A stretch of DNA of 64,000 nucleotides from Prionace glauca (lineage: Eukaryota > Chordata > Chondrichthyes > Carcharhiniformes > Carcharhinidae), in NCBI GenBank assembly GCA_037974335.1, contig CM075761.1, forward strand, positions 13,567,543 through 13,631,542. Reading direction: 5' to 3'. A program made the translations under genes and the position numbers. Each line of letters begins with the position of its first letter. Within the stretch, counting starts at the first letter, position 1. Of this stretch, positions 52,250 to 63,000 are shown in pieces. Under the pieces are notes generated by a model. The model made no database searches. It was not told where the DNA came from and saw only the letters and a program-made list of their open reading frames with translations.

Positions 52250-54857
52250 TAGAGTGATTCGGAGGGGGGGTGGGATCCTGAGTAGAGGGGGTGAAATTGA
52301 GGGGGTCATAGATGGGGACTGCAATGCACGGCATTGTGGGGGTGGGGTGGAGCAGGGTTTGAAATGCGTATACTTTAATGCGAGGAGTATTCGCAATAAA
52401 GTGGATGAACTTGCAGCGTGGATCAGTACCTGGGACTTCGATGTTGTGGCCATTTCAGAGACATGGATAGAGCAGGGGCAGGAATGGTTGTTGCAGGTCC
52501 CGGGGTTCAAATGCTTTAGTCGGAGTAGAGAAGGAGGTAGGAGGGGGGGAGGGGTAGCATTATTGGTCAGGGACTGTATCACAGTGTCAGAGAGGAAGTT
52601 TGATGAGGACTTGTCTGTTGAGGTAGTATGGGCGGAGATTAGAAATAGGAGAGGAGAGGTCACCCTGTTGGGAGTCTTTTATAGACCTCCTAAAAGTTCT
52701 AGAGAGGTTGAGGAAAGGATTGCGGAGACGATCCTGGTTAGGAGTGAAAGTAATAGGGTAATTGTTATGGGGGACTTTAACTTTATTAATATTGATTGGA
52801 ATTGTTATAGCTCTCGCTCGTTAGAGGGGTCAGTTTTTGTACAAAGCGTGCAGGAAGGTTTTTTGACTCAGTATGTAGATAGGCCAACTAGAGGTGAGGC
52901 TATATTGGATTTGGTGCTGTGAAATGAGCCAGACCAGGTGCTAGACTTGGAAGTTGGTGTGCATTTTGGTGATAGTGACCACAATTCGGTTACGATCACC
53001 TTAGTGATGGAAAGGGAAAGGCATGAACCTCGGGTCAGTAGTTTTAGCTGGGGCAAGGGTAATTATGAGGCTATTAGGAGAGAATTAGGAAGCATAGGTT
53101 GGACTAGGAGATTACAGGGACTGGGAACGTCTGAAATGTGGAGTTTTTTCAAGGAGCAGCTACTGCGAGTCCGTGATAGGTATGTCCCTGTCAGGCAATG
53201 AGGAATTGGTAGGGCTAGGAAACCGTGGTGCACCAAAAAAGTTTTCTCGTTGGTTAAGAGGAAAAAGGAGGCTTATGTTCGGATGAGACATGAGTGCTCG
53301 GGTAGTGCACTAGAAAACTTTAGATTGGCTAGGAGGGAGTTGAAGAGTGAGCTAAGAAGGGCTAAAAGAGGACATGAGAAGACTTTGGCTGATAGGGTTA
53401 AGGAGAATCCTAAGGCGTTCTATAGGTATGCCAAGAACAGAAGGTTGGTTAGGGCAAGATTAGAGCCAGTTATAGACAGCAGAGGGAAGTTATGTGTGGA
53501 ACCGGAGGAGATTGGAGAGGCATTGAACCAATATTTCTCTTCGGTGTTCACGCAGGGGGACATGGATATAGCTGAGGAGGACACTAGATTGCAGGAGAGT
53601 AGAATTGACAGTGTTGCAGTTGATAAGGAGGATGTGCTGGATATTCTGGAGGGTTTGAAAATAGATAAGTCCCCTGGTCCGGATGGGATTTACCCCAGGA
53701 TTCTCTGGCAGACAAGAGAAGTGATTGCAGAGCCTCTGGCTCTGATCTTCAGGTCGTTGTTGGCCTCTGGTATAGTACCGGAAGATTGGAGGTTAGCGAA
53801 TGTTGTCCCATTGTTTAAGAAGGGGAACAGAGACTTCCCCGGGAATTATAGACCGGTGAGTCTCACTTCTGTTGTGGGCAAGGTTTTAGAAAAAGTTATT
53901 CGGGATAGGATTTATAGTTATTTGGAGAGTAATGAATTGATTGGAGATAGTCAGCATGGTTTTGTGACGGGTAGGTCGTGCCTTACTAACCTAATTGAGT
54001 TTTTTGAGAAAGTGACCAAAGAGGTGGATGGGGGTAAGGCAGTGGACGTGGTGTATATGGATTTAAGTAAGGCGTTTGATAAGGTTCACCATGGTAGGCT
54101 TCTGCAGAAAATGCAGATGCATGGGATTGGGGGTGATCTAGGGAATTGGATCAGGAATTGGCTAGCGGATAGGAGACAGAGGGTGGTGGTTGATGGTGAA
54201 TGTTCATCATGGAGTTCAGTTACGAGTGGTGTGCCTCAGGGATCTGTTTTGGGGCCACTGCTGTTTGTAATTTTTATTAATGATCAGTCCAAAGATGTGC
54301 GGGTTAGGTTCATTGGCTATGCTAAAATTGCCCCTTAGTGTCCTGGGATGTGTAGGTTAGAGGGATTGGCAGGTAAATGTGTGGGGGTATGGGGATAGGG
54401 TCAGGGTGGGATTGTGTTCGGTGCAGACTCGATGGGCCGAAGGGCTGTTTCTGCACTGTAGGGTTTTCTATGGATGAGGGTATAGTTGGGTGGATCAGTA
54501 AATTTGCTGATGACACCAAAGTCGGAGGTGTGGTAGATAGTGATGAAGGGTGTCATAGTTTGCAGGAAGACTTAGACAGGTTGCAGAGCTGGGCCGAGAG
54601 GTGGCGGATGGAGTTTAATGCGGAGAAGTGTGAGGTAATTCACTTTGGTAGGAATAACAGATGTGTCGAGTATAGGGCTAACGGGAGGACTTTGAATAGT
54701 GTGGATGCGCAGAGGGATCTAGGTGTATGTGTACATAGATCCCTGAAAGTTGGGAGTCAAGTAGATAAGGTTGTTAAGAAGGCATACGGTGTCTTGGCGT
54801 TTATTGGTAGGGGGATTGAATTTAGGAGTCGCAGCATCATATTGCAACTGTACACAG
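52250..54857 (+). mobile_element. CR1-A LINE with 5' UTR edge and endonuclease, 3'-truncated
   Basis: The only CR1-A here that reaches the endonuclease start: LKCVYFNARSIRNKVDELAA, WDFDVVAISETWIEQGQEW, GVFYRPPKSS, VMGDFNF in the first frame (52254-52922), then GDSDHNSVTITL (52938-53201) and the linker plus RT (53250 on) with DLSKAFDKV and VPQGSVLGPLLFVIFIND. A SINE-1 fragment (54286-54472) splits the RT just before FADD, which follows at 54504. Stops and shifts near 52920 and 53200 kill the frame. It ends at 54857 without the C-terminus or tail, which is unusual for target-primed insertion and suggests a later deletion. Confidence 0.9.
54286..54472 (+). mobile_element. SINE-1 3' fragment nested in CR1-A
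   Basis: Plus strand from 'agtccaaagatgtgcgg' to 'gtagggttttctatg'. One side of the hairpin has lost two bases ('ccgaagggctg'). Same 5' edge as two other truncated copies. Confidence 0.9.
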
Positions 54858-54928
54858 TTCCAGAGTTCAGATAAAGATGGAGTTCAGGTAAAAATTAAAG
54901 CATTCAGGTCATGTTTTTGGCAATAACT

Positions 54929-55203
54929 AGAACATAGAACATAGAACATTACAGCGCAGAACAGGCCCTTCGGCCCATGATGTTGCGCCGACCAGTTACA
55001 AAAACAATGACCCACTCACCTAAACCTGGGAAATAGCCTATGAGAATCCACCCTATCTATTCCTCTCAACACCTTATAAACCTCTATCAGGTCACCTCTC
55101 AACCTTCGTCTCTCCAGGGAGAAGAGTCCCAGCTCCCTCAACCTATCTTCATAAGGCATGCCTCCCAGTCCAGGCAACATCCTTGTAAATCTCCTCTGCA
55201 GCC
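54929..55203 (-). mobile_element. Chimeric CR1: CR1-A tail joined to CR1-B ORF end
   Basis: Minus strand. 54929-55026 is CR1-A tail and UTR ('cggcgcaacatcatgggcc' type), whereas 55027-55203 is CR1-B C-terminal coding ([16 protein letters not shown] region). The joint falls at 'aaacctgggaaat', where the CR1-B sequence reads 'caacccggggaaat'. Template switching or unequal recombination are both possible. Confidence 0.7.
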
Positions 55204-55214
55204 TCGCTGCACAG

Positions 55215-58200
55215 GTAGATTATGATGGGGGGGGTCAGTGGGGTACATTATGATGGGGGTCAGTGGGGTACATTATGATGGGGGGTCAGTGGGGTACATT
55301 ATGATGGGGGGTCAGTGGGGTACATTATGATGGGGGGTCAGTGGGGTACATTATGATGGGGGGTCAGTGGGGTACATTATGATTGGGGTCAGTGGGGTAC
55401 ATTATGATGGGGGGTCAGTGGGGTACATTATGGGGTACATTATGGGGTACAGTGGGATGTGTCTAGGGCAGTGGATAGAGGAGAGCCGGTGGATGTGGTC
55501 TTTCTGGATTTTCAGAAGGCGTTTGACAAGGTACCTCACAAGAGGTTATTGCAGAAGGTCAGGGGACATGGAGTTGGGGGTAGGGTGTTAGCGTGGATAG
55601 AGGATTGGTTGTCAAATAGGAGGCAGAGAGTGGGGGTCAATGGATGCTATTCGGATTGGCGGTTGGTGACTAGTGGGGTGCCCCAGGGATCGGTGCTGGG
55701 GCCTCAGCTATTTACCATTTATATAGATGATCTGGAGGAGGGAACCGAGTGCAGGGTGTCGAAATTTGCTGATGACACCAAGATTGGGGGAAAGGCAAAT
55801 TGTGCGGAGGGTGTGGAGAGTCTGCAGAAGGATCTAGATAGGCTGGGCGAATGGGCCAGGAAATGGCAAATGGAATTTAATGTTGGCAAGTGTGAGGTGG
55901 TCCACTTTGGTAGGAGGAATGGTAGGAAGGACTATTACTTACGGGGCGAAAAACTGCAGCAGGCGACGGTGCAGAGGGACCTCGGGGTCCTTGTGCATGA
56001 GTCGCAAAAACCCAGCTTGCAGGTGCAGCAGGTGGTCAGGAAGGCGAATGGGATGCTGGCCTTCATAGTGAGGGGGATTGAATATAGGAGTAGGGAGGTC
56101 TTGCTACAGATGTATAGGGCATTGGTGAGGCCGCAGCTGGAGTACTGTGTACAGTTTTGGGCGCCGCACCTGCGCAAGGATATTTTGGCCCTGGAGGGAG
56201 TGCAGAGGAGGTTTACTCGGCTGCTACCGGAGTTGAGGGGATTGAGCTATGAGAGAGGCTGAATAAACTAGGCTTGTACTCGTTAGAGTTTAGAAGAATG
56301 AGGGGAGATCTCATTGAGACGTATAAGATGATGAATGGGATGGATAGGATAGAGGTGGAGAGACTCTTCCCGCTCAAAAAAGACAGTAGGACTAGGGGGC
56401 ACAGCCTCAAGATAAAGGGGGGGCGGTTTAGAACAGAGTTGAGGAGGAACTTCTTCACTCAAAGGGTGGTGAATCTTTGGAATTCTCTGCCCGTTGAAGT
56501 GGTGGAGGCTGCCTCGCTAAATATTTTTAAGAAACGGGTTGATGGGTTTTTGATAAGAGAAGGGATTAAGGGTTATGGGGAGAGGGCAGGAAGGTGGAGC
56601 TGAGTCACGACAGATCAGCCATGATCTTATTGAATGGCGGGGCAAGCTCGAAGGGCTAGATGGCCTACTCCTGCTCCTATTTCTTATGTTCTTATTATGA
56701 TGGGGGGTCAGTGGGGTACATTATGATGGGGGGGTCAGTGGGGTACATTATGATGGGGGGTCAGTGGGGTAAATAATGATGGGGGTTCAGTGGGGTACAT
56801 TATGATGAGGGGGTCAGTGGGGTACATTATGATAGGGGGTCAGTGGGGTACATTATGATGAGGGGTTAGTGGGGTACATTATGATGGGGGGTCAGTGGGA
56901 TACATTATGATGGGGGGTCAGTGGGGTACATTATGATGGGGGGTCAGTGGGGTACATTATGATGGGGTGGTCAGTGGAGTACATTATGATGGGGGGTCAG
57001 TGGGGTACATTATGATGGGGGGGTCAGTGGGGTACATTATGATGGGGGGTCAGTGGGGTACATTATGATGGGGGTCAGTGGGGTACATTATGATGGGGGG
57101 TCAGTGGGGTACATTATGATGGGGGGTCAGTGGGGTACATTATGATGGGGGGGTCAGTGGGGTACATTATGATGGGGGGGTCAGTGGGGTACATTATGAT
57201 GGGGGTCAGTGGGGTACATTATGATGGGGGGTCAGTGGGGTACATTATGATGGGGGGTCAGTGGGGTACATTATGATGGGGGGGTCAGTGGGGTATATTA
57301 TGATGGGGGGGTCAGTGGGGTACATTATGATGGGGGGTCAGTGGGGTACATTATGATGGGGGGTCAGTGGGGTACATTATGATGGGGGGTCAGTGGGGTA
57401 CATTATGATGGGGGGTCAGTGGGGTACATTATGATGGGGGGTCAGTGGGGTACATTATGATGGGGGGGTCAGTGGGGTACATTATGATGGGGGGTCAGTG
57501 GGGTACATTATGATGGGGGGTCAGTGGGGTACATTATGATGGGGGGGTCAGTGGGGTACATTATAATGGGGGGGTCAGTGGGGTACATTATGATGGGGGG
57601 GTCAGTGGGGTACATTATGATGGGGGGGTCAGTGGGGTACATTATGATGGGGGGGTCAGTGGGGTACATTATAATGGGGGGGGTCAGTGGGATACATTAT
57701 GATGGGGGGGTCACTGGGGTGCATTATGATGGGGGGTCAGTGGGGTACATTATGATGGGGGGGTCAGTGGGGTACATTATGATGGGGGGGTCAGTGGGGT
57801 ACATTATGATGGGGGGGTCAGTGGGGTACATTATGATGGGGGGTCAGTGGGGTACATTATGATGGGGGGTCAGTGGGGTACATTATGATGGGGGGTCAGT
57901 GGGGTACATTATGATGGGGGGGTCAGTGGGGTACATTATGATGGGGGGTCAGTGGGGTCCATTATGATGGGGGGTCAGTGGGGTACATTATGATGGGGGG
58001 GTCAGTGGGGTACATTATGATGGGGGTGTCAGTGGGGTACATTATGATGGGGGGTCAGTGGGGTACATTATGATGGGGGGTCACTGGGATACATTATGAT
58101 GGGGGGGTCAGTGGGGTACATTATGATGGGGGGTCAGTGGGGTACATTATGATGGGGGGTCAGTGGGGTACATTATGATGGGGGGTCAGTGGGGTACATT

Positions 58201-59480
58201 ATGATGGGGGGGTCAGTGGGGTACATTATGATGGGGGGTCAGTGGGATACATTATGATGGGGGGGTCAGTGGGGTACATTATGATGGGGGGTCAGTGGGG
58301 GAGATTATGATGGGGGGGTCAGTGGGGTACATTATGATGGGGGGGTCACTGGGGTACATTATGATGGGGGGCCAGTGGGGTACATTATGATGGGGGTCAG
58401 TGGGGTACTTTATGATGGGGGGTCAGTGGGGTACATTATGATGGGGGGGTCAGTGGGGTACATTATGATGGGGGGGTCAGTGGGGTACATTATGATGGGG
58501 GGGTCACTGGGGTACATTATGATGGGGGGTCAGTGGGGTACATTATGATGGGGGTCAGTGGGGTACATTATGATGGGGGGTCAGTGGGGTACATTATGAT
58601 GGGGGGGTCAGTGGGGTACATTATGATGGGGGGGTCAGTGGGGTACATTATGATGGGGGGTCAGTGGGGTACATTATGATGGGGGGGTCAGTGGGGTACA
58701 TTATGATGGGGGGTCAGTGGGGTACATTATGATGGGGGGGTCAGTGGGGTACATTATGATGGGGGGGTCAGTGGGGTACATTATGATGGGGGGTCAGTGG
58801 GGTACATTATGATGGGGGGGTCAGTGGGGTACATTATGATGGGGGGGTCAGTGGGGTACATTATGATGGGGGTGTCAGTGGGGTACATTATGATGGGGGG
58901 GTCAGTGGGGTACATTATGATGGGGGGGTCAGTGGGGTACATTATGATGGGGGGGTCAGTGGGGTACATTATGATGGGGGTGTCAGTGGGGTACATTATG
59001 ATGGGGGGGTCAGTGGGGTACATTATGATGGGGGGGTCAGTGGGGTACATTATGATGGGGGGGTCAGTGGGGTACATTATGATGGGGGGGTCAGTGGGGT
59101 ACATTATGATGGGGGGGTCAGTGGGGTACATTATGATGGGCGGGTCAGTGGGGTACATTATGATGGGGGGGTCAGTGGGGTACATTATGATGGGGGGGTC
59201 AGTGGGGTACATTATGATGGGGGGTCAGTGGGGTACATTATGATGGGGGGTCAGTGGGGTACATTATGATGGGGGGGTCAGTGGGGTACATTATGATGGG
59301 GGGTCAGTGGGGTACATTATGATGGGGGGTCAGTGGGGTACATTATGATGGGGGGGTCAGTGGGGTACATTATGATGGGGGGGTCAGTGGGGTACATTAT
59401 GATGGGGGGGTCAGTGGGGTACATTATGATGGGGGGGTCAGTGGGGTACATTATGATGGGGGGGTCAGTGGGGGAGATTA
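55215..59480 (+). repeat. 26-28 bp G-rich minisatellite array, interrupted by CR1-C
   Basis: Unit 'gatgggggg(g)' + 'tcagtggggtacattat', with length varying by the G-run (5-8 G). Array segments 55215-55453 and 56695-59480, about 110 units. Unit variants include 'gggggtgtcagt' at ~58865 and ~58975 (four units apart) and 'gtcactgg'. Where the unit is 27 bases an open frame (MMGGSVGYI repeated) appears on both strands as an artefact. Confidence 0.97.
55454..56694 (+). mobile_element. CR1-C LINE inside the minisatellite
   Basis: Plus-strand CR1-C, the longest in the window: open frame 55459-56262 (MSRAVDRGEPVDVVFLDFQK with the FDKVPHKRLL palm block, VPQGSVLGPQLF, FADDTKIGG), then a frameshift near 56250, then 56274-56603 to GYGERAGRWS, UTR and tail. 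The array resumes directly after the tail. Confidence 0.93.
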
Positions 59481-59512
59481 TTAAGAATTTTCCTCCAGGA
59501 AAACAACTGAGC

Positions 59513-59569
59513 GTCACTGCGCATGCTCAGTGTCAGACAAGGCTGACAGGGCTGAGCATGCGCAGTGAC
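59513..59569. repeat. 18-bp perfect inverted repeat at a CpG-rich border
   Basis: Arms 'gtcactgcgcatgctcag' (59513-59530) and 'ctgagcatgcgcagtgac' (59552-59569) are exact reverse complements. The 21-base spacer can extend the stem ('tgtcag' with 'ctgaca'). Each arm contains a GCGCATGC-type core. Confidence 0.9.
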
Positions 59570-59935
59570 ACAGCGGGAGGACACCTCTGAGCATGCGCCT
59601 TGAGGACAAGCGGCGCGATGTGAGGATTCGCAGTATCCTCACTCTGCGCAGGCGCATTGAGGACAGGCAGCGCGAAAGTCGCTCTGAGCAGGCGCCGTGA
59701 GTGTTTCGGTTGAGGTCACTGTGGGCATGCGCAGTGAGAACAGGCAGCGCGGAGGTCACTATGGGCATGCGCAGTGCCTGCGGAGGTCTCTGTGGGCATG
59801 CGCATTGAGGACAGGCAGTGCGGAGGTGACTGTGAGCATGCGCTCTGAGTGTGGCGGTCTCTGTGGGCATGCGCAGTGAGTGTGGAGACGGTGGCGGATG
59901 GGCGGCAGAGAGACCGGAGAGGCTGCTGGAGGTGA
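59555..59935 (+). promoter_or_regulatory. CpG-rich patch with repeated GCATGCGCA motifs
   Basis: At least seven GCATGCGC cores (about 59557, 59591, 59725, 59765, 59796, 59836, 59867) in units of roughly 31 and 40 bases with 'aggcagcgcggaggt'. The core resembles half to most of the NRF1 site (GCGCATGCGC). In CpG-poor surroundings this looks like a minisatellite with promoter character. A possible donor 'ggag|gtgagc' lies at 59932 after a G-rich, leader-like stretch. No gene is confirmed on either side within the window. Confidence 0.5.
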
Positions 59936-60060
59936 GCTCACTGCAGCCTGAGAGACCCCAGGGAAAGGGGCACTGTTACCATGGAGACCAGAGGGGAAAG
60001 GTCAACAACATGGCACTGCAGGGTCAGAGTTCAACATATCCCAGAGACTGAACAGGAAAT
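59936..60060. other. Short unique stretch before the satellite
   Basis: Contains 'gttaccatggagaccag', an ATG in good context at 59980, but the frame runs straight into the satellite and I do not regard it as a gene. Confidence 0.3.
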
Positions 60061-63000
60061 GACCCTGAGAGAGAGAGAGAGAGAGACTGACCCTGAGAGA
60101 GAGAGAGAGACTGACCCAGAGAGAGAGAGAGAGAGACTGACCCTGAGAGAGAGAGAGAGAGACTGACCCAGAGAGAGAGAGAGAGAGACTGACCCTGAGA
60201 GAGAGAGAGAGAGACTGACCCTGAGAGAGAGAGAGAGAGACTGACCCTGAGAGAGAGAGAGAGAGAGACTGACCCTGACAGAGAGAGAGAGAGAGAGTGA
60301 CCCTGACAGAGAGAGAGAGAGAGACTGACCCTGAGAGAGAAAGAGAGAGACTGACCCTGAGAGAGAGAGAGAGAGACTGACCCTGACAGAGAGAGAGAGA
60401 GAGAGACTGACCCTGAGAGAGAGAGAGAGAGACTGACCCTGAGAGAGAGAGACTGACCCTGAGACAGAGAGAGAGAGAGACTGACCCTGAGAGAGAGAGA
60501 GAGAGAGACTGACCCTGAGAGAGAGAGACTGACCCTGAGACAGAGAGAGAGAGAGACTGACCCTGAGAGAGAGAGAGAGAGACTGACCCTGACAGAGAGA
60601 GAGAGAGAGACTGTCCCTGAGAGAGAGAGACTGACCCTGAGACAGAGAGAGAGAGAGACTGACCCTGAGAGAGAGAGAGAGAGAGACTGACCCTGAGAGA
60701 GAGAGACTGACCCTGAGAGAGAGAGAGAGAGAGAGACTGACCCTGAGAGAGAGAGAGAGAGACTGACCCTGAGAGAGAGAGAGAGAGAGAGACTGACCCT
60801 GAGAGAGAGAGAGAGAGAGACTGACCCTGAGAGAGAGAGACTGACCCTGAGAGAGAGAGAGAGAGAGAGACTGACCCTGAGAGAGAGAGAGAGAGAGAGA
60901 CTGACCCTGAGAGAGAGAGAGAGAGAGAGAGAGACTGACCCTGAGAGAGAGAGACTGACCCTGAGAGAGAGAGAGAGACACTGACCCTGAGAGAGAGAGA
61001 GAGAGAGAGACTGACCCTGAGAGAGAGAGAGAGAGAGAGACTGACCCTGAGAGAGAGAGACTGACCCTGAGAGAGAGAGAGAGAGACTGACCCTGAGAGA
61101 GAGAGAGAGAGAGAGAGACTGACCCTGAGAGAGAGAGACTGACCCTGAGAGAGAGAGAGAGAGAGAGACTGACCCTGAGAGAGAGAGACTGACCCTGAGA
61201 GAGAGAGAGAGAGAGAGACTGACCCTGAGAGAGAGAGACTGACCCTGAGAGAGAGAGAGAGAGAGAGAGAGACTGACCCTGAGAGAGAGACTGACCCTGA
61301 GAGAGAGAGAGAGAGACTGACCCTGAGAGAGAGAGAGAGAGAGACTGACCCTGAGAGAGAGAGACTGACCCTGAGAGAGAGAGAGACTGACCCTGAGAGA
61401 GAGAGAGAGAGACTGACCCTGAGAGAGAGAGAGAGAGAGACTGACCCTGAGAGAGAGAGAGAGAGAGACTGACCCTGAGCGAGAGAGAGAGAGAGACTGA
61501 CCCTGAGAGAGAGAGAGACTGACCCTGAGAGAGAGAGAGAGAGAGACTGACCCTGAGAGAGAGAGAGAGAGAGACTGACCCTGAGAGAGAGAGAGAGACT
61601 GACCCTGAGAGAGAGAGAGAGACTGACCCTGAGAGAGAGAGAGACTGACCCTGAGAGAGAGAGAGAGACTGACCCTGAGAGAGAGAGAGAGAGAGACTGA
61701 CCCTGAGAGAGAGAGAGACTGACCCTGAGAGAGAGAGAGACTGACCCTGAGAGAGAGAGAGACTGACCCTGAGAGAGAGAGAGACTGACCCTGAGAGAGA
61801 GAGAGAGACTGACCCTGAGAGAGAGAGAGAGAGAGACTGACCCTGAGAGAGAGAGAGACTGACCCTGAGAGAGAGAGAGACTGACCCTGAGAGAGAGAGA
61901 GAGACTGACCCTGAGAGAGAGAGAGACTGACCCTGAGAGAGAGAGAGAGAGAGACTGACCCTGAGAGAGAGAGAGAGACTGACCCTGAGAGAGAGAGAGA
62001 CTGACCCTGAGAGAGAGAGAGAGAGACTGACCCTGAGAGAGAGAGAGAGAGACCCTGAGAGAGAGAGAGAGAGAGAGAGACTGACCCTGAGAGAGAGAGA
62101 GAGACTGACCCTGAGAGAGAGAGAGAGACTGACCCTGAGAGAGAGAGAGAGACTGACCCTGAGAGAGAGAGAGAGACTGACCCTGAGAGAGAGAGAGACT
62201 GACCCTGAGAGAGAGAGAGAGAGAGACTGACCCTGAGAGAGAGAGAGACTGACCCTGAGAGAGAGAGAGAGAGACTGACCCTGAGAGAGAGAGACTGACC
62301 CTGAGAGAGAGAGAGACTGACCCTGAGAGAGAGAGAGAGAGAGACTGACCCTGAGAGAGAGAGAGAGACTGACCCTGAGAGAGAGAGAGAGACTGACCCT
62401 GAGAGAGAGAGAGACTGACCCTGAGAGAGAGAGAGACTGACCCTGAGAGAGAGAGAGAGAGAGACTGACCCTGAGAGAGAGAGAGAGAGAGACTGACCCT
62501 GAGAGAGAGAGAGAGAGAGACTGACCCTGACAGAGAGAGAGAGAGAGAGTGACCCTGACAGAGAGAGAGAGAGAGACTGACCCTGAGAGAGAGAGAGACA
62601 GAGAGAGAGAGAGAGACTGACCCTGAGAGAGAAAGAGAGAGACTGACCCTGAGAGAGAGAGAGAGAGACTGACCCTGACAGAGAGAGAGAGAGAGACTGA
62701 CCCTGACAGAGAGAGAGAGAGAGACTGACCCTGAGTGAGAGAGAGAGAGAGAGACTGACCCTGAGAGAGAGAGAGAGAGACTGACCCTGACAGAGAGAGA
62801 GAGAGAGACTGTCCCTGAGAGAGAGAGACTGACCCTGAGAGAGAGAGAGAGAGAGACTGACCCTGAGAGAGAGAGAGAGAGAGACTGACCCTGAGAGAGA
62901 GAGACTGACCCTGAGAGAGAGAGAGAGAGAGAGACTGACCCTGAGAGAGAGAGAGAGAGACTGACCCTGAGAGAGAGAGAGAGAGAGAGACTGACCCTGA

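Noticed and set aside
57524-59590. Repeating frames on both strands (MMGGSVGYI and IIMYPTDPP)
   Set aside because: Units of 27 bases keep frame by chance. Neighbouring units of 26 or 28 break it, and no start or splice context exists.
59980-60166. Possible gene start at ATG in good context
   Set aside because: The frame enters the satellite after about 27 codons, with no donor in between.
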